Shown here in pieces: positions 28,216-35,296 of a stretch of 50,034 nt of DNA (the stretch's first letter is position 1; every line of letters begins with the position of its first letter). The DNA is taken from the NCBI GenBank assembly GCA_964455395.1, contig CAYVWB010000030.1, positions 1 through 50,034 on the forward strand, in the 5' to 3' direction. The translations under genes and the position numbers were made by a program. Source of the DNA: CAYVWB01 sp964455395. GTDB lineage: Bacteria > Desulfobacterota > Desulfovibrionia > Desulfovibrionales > Desulfovibrionaceae. The notes under the pieces are model-generated. The model did not search any database and had not been told where the DNA came from. It saw nothing but the letters and a program-made list of their open reading frames with translations.

Positions 28216-29673
28216 TCAGAACGAGGACACGGTCTCCTGCGCCGCGTCGCCTTCGACGAGGGTGGCGTTGAGCGTCTCCGGCGTCTGCTTCGTCACCTCG
28301 GCGACTTTCTGCAGCGTCGTTTCGCTCTTGATGAGGTCCTTCAGCCGCGCAGGCGCCGCTTGCGTCACGGAGGAAGGCGGCAGCCCCCGCAGTCGTTCCA
28401 TGAGCTGCCCGGCTTCGTAGGCGCTGTCGAAGACGATGCGCACCGTCTGCCCGTGAGCGGCGTCCAGGATGAAGGCGCGCTCGCCGAGCTTGGCGTTGAG
28501 GGGCGAAAGGACGGCGGTGTGCAGAAGGTCGTTGAAGTCACCGCGACTGCCGGCGAACTCGATTTCGTACGTGGAGAGGCCGTCGCGGTCGAACTCGCGG
28601 AAATCCGCATTGAGCACGGCGCGCAGGCCGAGAAACTCGCGCTTGAGCTCCACACCCACGTCATAGCCGGGCAGGCCCAGCACCTCCACCTGGTGGATGG
28701 TGGACGGCGCGAGGGTCTCGCTCCGGAAGAGGTCCCCGGAAAGCTCCGCCCCCATGAGCCGGCCCACTTCCTCCAGGGCGGCGTCCTCGTCGGGCCAGGT
28801 CTGCTTCTTGGGGACGTGGGTGTTGTACAGCGCTTCCTCTCCGGTGTGGGTGTTCACCACTTTCACGCTCCAGGAAGTGAGCGCGTATTTGCTCACCTCC
28901 AGACCGCTTGCGGGCAACCGCGCCGTGAGCGTCTTGAATTTGGCTTCGCCAGCCACGAAAAAGTCCGCAGCTTTGCGTTGGGCAATGCTCACGGAAGCTT
29001 GCACGTGGCTGTCCAGGCTGGACTTTTCCGTGAGCTCGGCGCGCAGCTGGGTGGTGTGCTCCTCGCTCCAGACGCGGAAACCGAACCCCTTGATGCGTTC
29101 CTTGAGGATATTCTCGGCGATGGGGCTGCGCATGGGCTCCACGTCGGAGCCACGATCGGCGTCGCGCACCCAGATGGCCACGGAGATCCTGGGATCGCCG
29201 CCTTCGCGCAGCAGCGCCACCCGCTCCTGACGGGCCATGGCGTCCAAAGCTTCGCGGACGTCGGTGACAGCCACTTCGCACTGCATCAGCAGGTGGGCGA
29301 ATCCGTCCTCTCCCCGCCAGGGCTTGGATTCCTTCACCACCCGCGTGATGAAAGCCTCGGGGTTGGCGAGCACACTCGCACGCAGGCTGGCGTAGTGCTC
29401 CTGCATGGCCGGGGCGGCCACCAGCGCGCCCACGGCCTTTTCCACACACTGAGATTTCGCGTCCTGCCGGAGGGCTTCCAGAAGAAGGGGCTCGTTTTGA
29501 GCGAAAGCCTCTGCGTTGGCGTCGGCGAGGCCTTCCGCGGCGATGATGAGCGTGCGCAGCTCCGCTCGCGCCGGCGTCGCCCACCATGCCGATGCGATGC
29601 AGAGGAAAACAACCAGCGCGACAAGGCGCCCGGCGCACCTCTTGCGCATGAAGACGGACGACCGATGCGGCAT
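28216..29673 (-). CDS. Exported protein of unknown function (485 aa), middle gene of the operon
   Basis: The signal peptide is GRLVALVVFLCIASAWWATPARA, so the protein is exported. The first third (ELRTLIIAAEGLADANAEAFAQN … CEVAVTDVREALDAMARQE) resembles secreted flagellar/LPP20-type domains that read 'a.G.a.......A...A...A'. The middle third has an alternating strand/helix pattern (ILKERIKGFGFRVW, ADFFVAGEAKFKTL, YALTSWSVKVVNTHTGEE) that could be another CsgG/TolB-N-like fold. The last third is not recognised. The start at 29673 has AAGGAG ten bases upstream; 29649 is an alternative. It starts 36 bp after the upstream gene's stop, so they share an mRNA. The function is unknown and the fold call is a guess. 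Confidence 0.6.
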   Translation of the reverse strand: MPHRSSVFMRKRCAGRLVALVVFLCIASAWWATPARAELRTLIIAAEGLADANAEAFAQNEPLLLEALRQDAKSQCVEKAVGALVAAPAMQEHYASLRASVLANPEAFITRVVKESKPWRGEDGFAHLLMQCEVAVTDVREALDAMARQERVALLREGGDPRISVAIWVRDADRGSDVEPMRSPIAENILKERIKGFGFRVWSEEHTTQLRAELTEKSSLDSHVQASVSIAQRKAADFFVAGEAKFKTLTARLPASGLEVSKYALTSWSVKVVNTHTGEEALYNTHVPKKQTWPDEDAALEEVGRLMGAELSGDLFRSETLAPSTIHQVEVLGLPGYDVGVELKREFLGLRAVLNADFREFDRDGLSTYEIEFAGSRGDFNDLLHTAVLSPLNAKLGERAFILDAAHGQTVRIVFDSAYEAGQLMERLRGLPPSSVTQAAPARLKDLIKSETTLQKVAEVTKQTPETLNATLVEGDAAQETVSSF

Positions 29674-29709
29674 GACGAGACGTCTCCTTGGTTGGATGTT
29701 CATATGCCG

Positions 29710-30399
29710 TCACCCGCCGGCGCGGGCGCAGAAATCGTGGTAGAGTCGCGCCACCAGCAAGGAGGCTTCGTCACGCAGCAGATCCAGCGCCACGGAGACC
29801 GTGTCCGCTCCGGCCCAGGATTCCGCACGGGAAGCGACCGAGCTCAGCGTGCGGCCGCGGTTGTCCGTAAGCGCGAGGGTGATATCCACGGTGACGGCGT
29901 TGACCTGCATCTGCGCGCCTTTGACGTTCACGCTCATGGCGTGGTTGGCGCGGCTGGAGATGACGCCTTTGATGAAGAACCGCGCGCCGAGTCGGCTGGA
30001 GGCGGCAAGGGCGGCGTCCGGGTCGTTGTTGAGGATGGCGCGGGCCTCGGCCTGAGCGATCTGGTTGCGGATCTGCGCGGCGCTGAAGGTGCGCAGGCCC
30101 AGCTGACCGAGCTTCGCGTTCAACTCGTCCACGAGCAGCCCTTGGGAACCGTGATAGGTGCGCAGGCTCCCGCCAGTGCGTTCGCCGATCATCACGCAGA
30201 CCTTGCTCTCGCGCAGGCTTCGCCTGCACTCGGTGGAGAGCAGTTCAACCACCTGCTGCGCCTTGCGCGCGTTCTCCTGCTCGGCTTGGCGCTCGGCCTC
30301 GGAGAAGCTGAACGCGCCAGCCTGCGGCGTGCCGCTGAGCATGAGCAGGACCGCGAAAGCACAGACGCAATGCAGTATGAATCGAACCTTACGGTGCAT
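29710..30399 (-). CDS. Exported CsgG/LpoB-like protein (229 aa), first gene of the operon
   Basis: An N-terminal signal peptide (ILHCVCAFAVLLMLSGTPQAGA) has no clean lipobox. The mature part reads KVCVMIGERTGGSLRTYHGSQGLLVDELNAKLGQLGLRTFSA, then ASSRLGARFFIKGVISSRANH and AVTVDITLALTDNRGRTLSSVAS. This matches the strand and helix order of CsgG/LpoB-type domains, in which a 'lGad..i.G.i' strand follows a helix. It may be a periplasmic or outer-membrane assembly or activator protein; the target is unknown. Its mRNA probably starts near 30489 with a structured leader. No strong ribosome-binding site is visible before the ATG at 30399, so leader structure could matter for translation. Confidence 0.65.
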   Translation of the reverse strand: MHRKVRFILHCVCAFAVLLMLSGTPQAGAFSFSEAERQAEQENARKAQQVVELLSTECRRSLRESKVCVMIGERTGGSLRTYHGSQGLLVDELNAKLGQLGLRTFSAAQIRNQIAQAEARAILNNDPDAALAASSRLGARFFIKGVISSRANHAMSVNVKGAQMQVNAVTVDITLALTDNRGRTLSSVASRAESWAGADTVSVALDLLRDEASLLVARLYHDFCARAGG

Positions 30400-30424
30400 G
30401 GCGAACCCATCGTGCTGGACTGCA

Positions 30425-30489
30425 GGCGGCGCGCCTGGAGCAAGGGCGTTGCGCCGCCAGTGGACGCCGTGGGGGGGGTCTTGCACGGC
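30425..30489 (-). promoter_or_regulatory. Structured 5' leader with a C-loop hairpin at the predicted mRNA start
   Basis: On the minus strand the predicted transcript begins at about 30489 with GCCGTG, a loop containing a C7 run, then CACGGC (hairpin 30466-30489). A second hairpin, GGCGGCGC/GCGCCGCC (30425-30458), follows 7 nt later and ends 25 nt before the ATG. The first loop is of the same kind as the loops in the 6793-7019 array. Confidence 0.6.
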
Positions 30490-30495
30490 CTTGTC

Positions 30496-30524
30496 CATAT
30501 AGTGGCGAGGACACGGCCCGTCAA
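30496..30524 (-). promoter_or_regulatory. Sigma-70 promoter of the three-gene exported-protein operon
   Basis: On the minus strand TTGACG (30524-30519), exactly 17 bp and TATATG (30501-30496) make a near-consensus promoter. The start would be near 30489, about 90 nt before the first ATG. Confidence 0.72.
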
Positions 30525-30626
30525 GAATATGGACCGGCCCGTACGCTGCCCGGGCATCGCTCGTCACCTCCAACCCTCCAGGATTGCTCATCTCTGCGCA
30601 TCCGACTTTTATCTTTACAATTGAAT

Positions 30627-30658
30627 GGCGTTTCAGGCCGCCTCTCGACCGAGACGCC
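30627..30658. other. Hairpin in the divergent intergenic region
   Basis: GGCGTTTC pairs with GAGACGCC (8 positions, one G-U) around a 16-nt loop. It sits between the two divergent promoters; its role is unknown. Confidence 0.35.
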
Positions 30659-30710
30659 AACCTGTTGAAACAGAAGAGTATCCATACCCCATGACGCACC
30701 GCTCCACGCC

Positions 30711-30738
30711 TTGGCAAGCCGTCGGATCATGGTATATG
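30711..30738 (+). promoter_or_regulatory. Sigma-70 promoter of the SH3-protease-cyclase operon
   Basis: TTGGCA (30711-30716), 16 bp and TATATG (30733-30738) lie about 57 bp before the first ATG. The -10 is identical to that of the divergent operon. Confidence 0.55.
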
Positions 30739-30794
30739 CTGTTTGCCCGAAGTGTTCGTTTCCACGCATCTTTCCCCTCACGGAGCAACACGCC

Positions 30795-31361
30795 ATGCCC
30801 ACACCAGCGTCAACGCCACGCCGCCCGCCCACGCCACAGACGCGCATCGCCTGCTTCGTCGCCCGGGCGTTCGTTTGCTCGGCCATGGCTGGGGTGGCTT
30901 TGTGGACGCTCCCCGTCTTCGCCACCGAGACGGCCATGGTGCATGTGCGAGAGGGCTTGCTGCGACAGACGCCGTCTTTCCTGGCGGCCATCGTGGGCGC
31001 AGCCCCGTACGGCGCAGAGGTGCAGGTGCTGACCAGAAGCGAGGCCTGGACCAAGGTGACCCATGCAGGCGGCGAGGGTTGGCTGCACGAAACCGCGCTC
31101 GCTTCCCCCAAGGCCGCCCGTACCAGCGTCCTGCAGCCGGGCGACGGATCACCCGCCGCTCCGGAGCCGCCAAGCGTCACCGGGGCGGAGCTCGCCCTGG
31201 CCGGCAAGGGATTTTCCGCAGCCGTGGAGGACACCTTCCGCGAACGCTTCGCATCGCTCAATTATGATGCTGTGGAGCGCATGGAGGCCTTCGATGTCCC
31301 CTCCGACCGATGGCGCGCCTTCGTGGCGGACGGCGGCCTCGCCCTGGAGGACGGCGCATGA
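30795..31361 (+). CDS. Exported SH3-domain protein (188 aa)
   Basis: A signal peptide (FVARAFVCSAMAGVALWTLPVFA) is followed by a bacterial SH3 domain (residues about 47-105): TAMVHVREGLLRQTPSFLAAIVGAAPYGAEVQVL and KVTHAGGEGWLHETAL. The C-terminal half ends in ELALAGKGFSAAVEDTFRERFASLNYDAVERMEAF, a helical segment also seen in SH3 proteins that sit beside M48 peptidases. Periplasmic SH3 domains of this kind bind peptides or cell-wall pieces. The gene overlaps the protease gene by four bases (ATGA at 31358), which suggests that the two proteins work together. Confidence 0.82.
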   Translation: MPTPASTPRRPPTPQTRIACFVARAFVCSAMAGVALWTLPVFATETAMVHVREGLLRQTPSFLAAIVGAAPYGAEVQVLTRSEAWTKVTHAGGEGWLHETALASPKAARTSVLQPGDGSPAAPEPPSVTGAELALAGKGFSAAVEDTFRERFASLNYDAVERMEAFDVPSDRWRAFVADGGLALEDGA

Positions 31362-32443
31362 GTCGTCCCACCCGGCATCGTGCTGCGGTGGGCCGTCGCG
31401 TCCTCGCTCTGGCGTGCGGCGTCGCTGTTCTTCCGGCGCTGCTGCTCGTCGCCGTCGGGCCGGTGCTGGCGCGCTCCGCTCTGGACGTCCAGACCTTGCT
31501 GGAGGAGCGTCTCGGCCGGAACGCCACCGTCACGCCCCCTCCCGCCGGGTCTTTTCCGCAACACCGGCAGCAGCCGCCCACCCCTGCGGAGGGCGAAACC
31601 GCCGGTCAGTCGTCCATTGCCCCGGGTCTGGAAGATGTCCGCGGTTTGGCGCATCGCGCGGTGCAAGAACCCGAGACCCTTGCGCCTCACAACGAACACT
31701 ACCTCGGTCGAGCCGTGGCGGCGCTCATGCTGACGAATTATCCACCTCTGGAGGATGAGGCGGCGAACGCCTATGTCACGCTTATCGGGAAGACCCTGGC
31801 AGCGGCATCGGACCGGCCGGAAACGTTCAACGGGTACCGCTTCCAGATCCTCGATTCGGACGAGATCAACGCGCTGGCGACGCCCGGCGGTTTCATCTTC
31901 ATCACCCGTGGGCTTGTGGCGTGCTGCCGGACGGAAGACGCCCTGGCCGCCGTGCTGGCCCACGAAATCGCGCATGTGCAGCTGGCGCATGGCGTGCAGG
32001 CCATCCGCCGCTCCCGACTTTCGGGAGCGCTCTCCCAACTGGCCTTCCAACAGGCGAAATCCCTGGCCGACGCCGAGCTGGCGTCCCTTGTGGACGCCTT
32101 CGAAGGCGCGGTGACGGACATCTTCACCACAGCCATGCGCAATGGCTATTCCAAACGTCAGGAAGGCGAAGCGGACGTGGCGGCCGTGGCCCTGCTGCAA
32201 CGCGTGGGCTACGACCCCAGCGGCCTCGTGGACATGTTGTTGGTGATGGACGAACGCCTCAGCCCCGCGCGTCACGACTTCTCCAGGACCCACCCCACGC
32301 CCACGGAGCGATACCAGCACATCATGGCCCACACGCCTTTCGAGTACACGCCCGTGCGTAGCCCCCCCGTGCGCGCCGAACGATTCCAGGCCGCGCTGGA
32401 CCGCCTCCTGCCTGCGGAAGCCACGCCATCCGCCGCCCCATGA
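31358..32443 (+). CDS. Exported M48-family metalloprotease (361 aa, BepA/LoiP-like)
   Basis: After a signal peptide (LALACGVAVLPALLLVAVGPVLA) and a Pro-rich linker comes an M48 peptidase domain. Its zinc motif is HEIAHVQLAH (HExxH, first His near residue 202), preceded by the strand GGFIFITRGLVA, with the third ligand in KRQEGEADVAAVALL. The segment THPTPTERYQHI is also typical of the family. Related periplasmic M48 proteases degrade misassembled outer-membrane proteins. It is the second gene of a coupled operon: both ends overlap neighbours by four bases. The cyclase downstream could report on the envelope state that this protease handles; that is inference. Confidence 0.92.
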   Translation: MSRPTRHRAAVGRRVLALACGVAVLPALLLVAVGPVLARSALDVQTLLEERLGRNATVTPPPAGSFPQHRQQPPTPAEGETAGQSSIAPGLEDVRGLAHRAVQEPETLAPHNEHYLGRAVAALMLTNYPPLEDEAANAYVTLIGKTLAAASDRPETFNGYRFQILDSDEINALATPGGFIFITRGLVACCRTEDALAAVLAHEIAHVQLAHGVQAIRRSRLSGALSQLAFQQAKSLADAELASLVDAFEGAVTDIFTTAMRNGYSKRQEGEADVAAVALLQRVGYDPSGLVDMLLVMDERLSPARHDFSRTHPTPTERYQHIMAHTPFEYTPVRSPPVRAERFQAALDRLLPAEATPSAAP

Positions 32444-34716
32444 GCGAGGCCTCCGCGACCTCGCCGCAACGGGACACGTCGCGGCGGCTGTGCCGACCCT
32501 GGACCGCGCGGGCCAATCCTTGCCTGCGCGCCCTCGTGGCGGCGATGGCGGCGCTGATGCTCACGGCGGGCCTGTGGCTCGCCGGGGCGTTGCCGGCGTG
32601 GGAGCTGCGCTTGTGGGACTGGCGGGCCAGCCTCTTCGCCGCGCCAAGCCCCCACACCGAGGCCATCCACCTCATCACCCTGGATCAAGCGAGCCTGGAC
32701 TGGGCCTACGAAGCCAATGGACTTTCCTGGCCGTGGCCGCGGGAGCTGTACGCCGTCATCATCGACTTCTGCCGCCGCGCCGGCGCCAAGGCCGTCGCTT
32801 TCGACGTGCTTTTTACCGAACCCTCCGCCTACGGGGTGCAGGACGATGCGACACTGGCGCGAGCCGCCGGCCGCAGCGAGGCGTTTATCGCCGCCGCCTT
32901 TCTGGGTGATGCCGTGGGTCGCGCGGACACATGGCCCAGGCGCGCGCCGCGATTGCCGCAGCCGGAAGGACTCGACGCGCTGCTCTCCGCCTCCGCCGGC
33001 TCCCCGAAGCTGCGAGAAGTTCTCACACCGGCGCGGGGCGTCTTCCCCATCGCGGAACTCGCCTCCAACGCCACACTCCTTGGCGCAGTGGACGCCGCAC
33101 CGGACGACGACGGCGTCTACCGCCGCGTGCGGCTGCTGCGGAGCTTCGACAGCGTCGCCTCCCCCTCCCTCGCTCTGGCGTCGTTTCTGGCCGGCGAGGA
33201 GGCCGCGCCGACGCTCCGCTTCCAGGAAAAGAGCTTGCGCATCGGGCATGGCGAGGCGGCCATCCGCGTCCCACTGGATGAAACCGCGCAGAGCGTGTTG
33301 CGATTCCGCGGACCTGCCGACGTCTTCACCAGCGACACGGCGGCGGCGGTCATCCGCAGCGAATTGCTCCTTCGCAGCAGCCCGAGCGCTCCCGCAGCGA
33401 TGATTCCCGTGGACCCGGAGAGGCTTGCCGGCAAATACGTCTTCTTCGGCTTCACCGCACCGGGACTTTTCGACCTGCGTCCCACCCCTGTGGACCCGGT
33501 GACGCCGGGCGTTGTGGTGTGGGCCACTGCGTTGGACAACCTCCTTGCCGACGACTTCGCAACGCCCTTGCGCATGGAGGTGGTCGTCGTGTTCTGCATG
33601 CTCACGGCGCTGGCCGTGGGCGCGCTCGGCGCCATGCTGGCTCACCCCTTGCGGCAGGCCCTCGTGTTGGCGGGCTCCACGAGCGGCGTTGTGACCGTGG
33701 GATTCGCCGGGTACGCCATGCATCTCTGGCTGCCCATGGCGGCGCCTTTGGTCACGGCTGTCGGGGCTTCGGCTGTCGCCATGATCCTGACCATCGCCGT
33801 GGAGAACCGGCAGCGGCGCTTCATCAAGACCGCCTTCAGCCAGTACCTGCATCCCTCTGTGGTGGAGCAACTGCTGGCCCAGCCGGACCGCCTCTCCCTG
33901 GGCGGGGAGCGACGGGAAATCTCCATTTTCTTTTCGGATCTGGAAGGCTTCACCGCGCTCAGCGAGAAGCTCGCCCCCGAAGCGCTGGTCGCGTTCCTCA
34001 ACGAGTACCTCACCGCCATGACGGACATTCTCCTCGCCCACGGCGGCACGGTGGACAAATATGAAGGCGACGCCATCATCGCTTTCTGGAATGCGCCGCT
34101 GGAGCAACCCGACCACGCGTGGCGCGCTTTGGCGGCAGCCATGGCGTGTCAGGCCAAGCTGGACGCCATGGGGGAGCGCTTCGCCGCAGTCCTGGGCGCA
34201 CGGCCGCGCATGCGCATCGGGTTGAACACGGGATGGGCCGTGGTCGGCAACCTTGGTTCCCACACGCGGTTCGACTACACCATGATCGGCGACGCAGTGA
34301 ATGTGGCGGCGCGACTGGAGAGCCTGAACAAGCAGTTCGGATCCAGAACCCTGCTCTCCGGGGCGCTGCGGGACGCCTTGCCTGCTGACGCTCAATCCGC
34401 CGACGTGCGCTTCCGCTTCCTGGGACGCATCGCCGTGATGGGCCGCGCCGAGCCCGTGTCCATCTTCGAGCCGCTGACGGCCGAAGCCTATACGCAACGA
34501 CGCGACGAGATCGAAGCCTTCGACCACGCGTTGGCGCGCTTCTGCTCCGGCGACATCGAGTCGGCGCGGGCCGACTTCACGCGGCTCGCCGAAACGGACC
34601 CCGCCGCCGCACCCTATCGCGACCACTGCGAACTGCTTTGTTGCGAGGCCGACCGGCGCGACGCCTCTGTGTCCCCCGAACCGTGGGACGGGGCCCTGGT
34701 GATGCGCAGCAAGTGA
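32440..34716 (+). CDS. CHASE2-domain adenylate/guanylate cyclase, class III (758 aa)
   Basis: The layout is the same as that of the cyclase at 11181-13031: an N-terminal helix (ALVAAMAALMLTAGLWLAG), a long periplasmic CHASE2 sensor (IHLITLDQASLDWAYEANGLSWPWPRELYAVIIDFC in outline, up to KYVFFGFTAPGLFDLRPTP), three or so helices and the cyclase domain. The metal aspartates (FFSDLEGFT near 500, YEGDAIIAFW near 544), the Lys in VDKYEGD and the Asn/Arg in DAVNVAARLES are present, so it should be active, most likely making cAMP. A C-terminal helical extension (EIEAFDHALARFCSGDIESARADFTRLAE) looks TPR-like. It overlaps the protease gene by four bases. Confidence 0.92.
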   Translation: MSEASATSPQRDTSRRLCRPWTARANPCLRALVAAMAALMLTAGLWLAGALPAWELRLWDWRASLFAAPSPHTEAIHLITLDQASLDWAYEANGLSWPWPRELYAVIIDFCRRAGAKAVAFDVLFTEPSAYGVQDDATLARAAGRSEAFIAAAFLGDAVGRADTWPRRAPRLPQPEGLDALLSASAGSPKLREVLTPARGVFPIAELASNATLLGAVDAAPDDDGVYRRVRLLRSFDSVASPSLALASFLAGEEAAPTLRFQEKSLRIGHGEAAIRVPLDETAQSVLRFRGPADVFTSDTAAAVIRSELLLRSSPSAPAAMIPVDPERLAGKYVFFGFTAPGLFDLRPTPVDPVTPGVVVWATALDNLLADDFATPLRMEVVVVFCMLTALAVGALGAMLAHPLRQALVLAGSTSGVVTVGFAGYAMHLWLPMAAPLVTAVGASAVAMILTIAVENRQRRFIKTAFSQYLHPSVVEQLLAQPDRLSLGGERREISIFFSDLEGFTALSEKLAPEALVAFLNEYLTAMTDILLAHGGTVDKYEGDAIIAFWNAPLEQPDHAWRALAAAMACQAKLDAMGERFAAVLGARPRMRIGLNTGWAVVGNLGSHTRFDYTMIGDAVNVAARLESLNKQFGSRTLLSGALRDALPADAQSADVRFRFLGRIAVMGRAEPVSIFEPLTAEAYTQRRDEIEAFDHALARFCSGDIESARADFTRLAETDPAAAPYRDHCELLCCEADRRDASVSPEPWDGALVMRSK

Positions 34717-35158
34717 CGCCCCTCACCGCGCCGTGCGGGTACGGCGCAACCTGCCGACGTCTCCCTGCAGCTTGGCCGTACAGCGCCTTCCCTTATGAGG
34801 ATCGCTCCCCTCGCGTCATGACGCGAACCTGCCACCCGCGGCATCGATAATGGCCGACACGGAGACGGAAAGCGGAGAATCATGCCACCCGCCATGAGGG
34901 GATCCGCCAAGCGAATACAGGCGCGCCATCAACGACAACTATCCAGTATTCCAGATCAACCCATGAGTCTTCGCATGAAAGGGCCGCCATTGATGACGCA
35001 ATTTACTGCATTTCACCACATTTTTTTGTACAAAACTTGTACTTAACGCGCACACCGTAACCTGTTCGTAACAAAAGTCACATATTGTCCACCCATCGCG
35101 CCTGCACCACGGAACAGGCGCACCCCGTCACCCATCGCTTCAGGAGGAGAACACGCGC
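34717..35158. other. 442-bp gap upstream of the GGDEF-EAL gene
   Basis: No gene is seen. The distal half (from about 34930) is AT-rich compared with its surroundings and contains the TTGTAC repeats at 35024-35042, so it is probably promoter and operator DNA. I looked for a c-di-GMP riboswitch pattern and saw none. Confidence 0.5.
35024..35042. promoter_or_regulatory. Candidate operator: palindrome TTTTGTACAAAA plus a second TTGTAC
   Basis: A perfect 12-bp palindrome (35024-35035) is followed by a second TTGTAC (35037-35042) starting 11 bp after the first (35026), that is, one helical turn on. It lies about 115 bp before the leader ORF. Confidence 0.45.
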
Positions 35159-35287
35159 ATGGACACCATCGCCCCCCGTGAGCGCCCGAGGACGACAGCC
35201 TCCCCGGCTGCGGCCCGGAACCCGCGCCGGCCGCGTGGCCGCCATGCCGTCCTTCGCCTGTCGAGCGCCACGAAGTACCCAGCGTGA
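35159..35287 (+). CDS. Small leader ORF (42 aa) before the GGDEF-EAL gene
   Basis: The ATG at 35159 follows an excellent ribosome-binding site (CAGGAGGAG, 35141-35149). The reading frame encodes 42 residues, basic and Pro/Arg rich (PRERPRTTASPAAARNPRRP), and stops at 35285-35287, nine bases before the ATG of the GGDEF-EAL gene. Its stop region also carries the GAGG used by that gene. It looks like a leader peptide or a translational coupler rather than a structural protein. I do not recognise the peptide. Confidence 0.5.
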   Translation: MDTIAPRERPRTTASPAAARNPRRPRGRHAVLRLSSATKYPA

Positions 35288-35296
35288 GGCCGCGCC

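Noticed and set aside
34717..35158. Possible c-di-GMP riboswitch upstream of the GGDEF-EAL gene
   Set aside because: No GEMM-like conserved core or paired stems could be recognised by eye.
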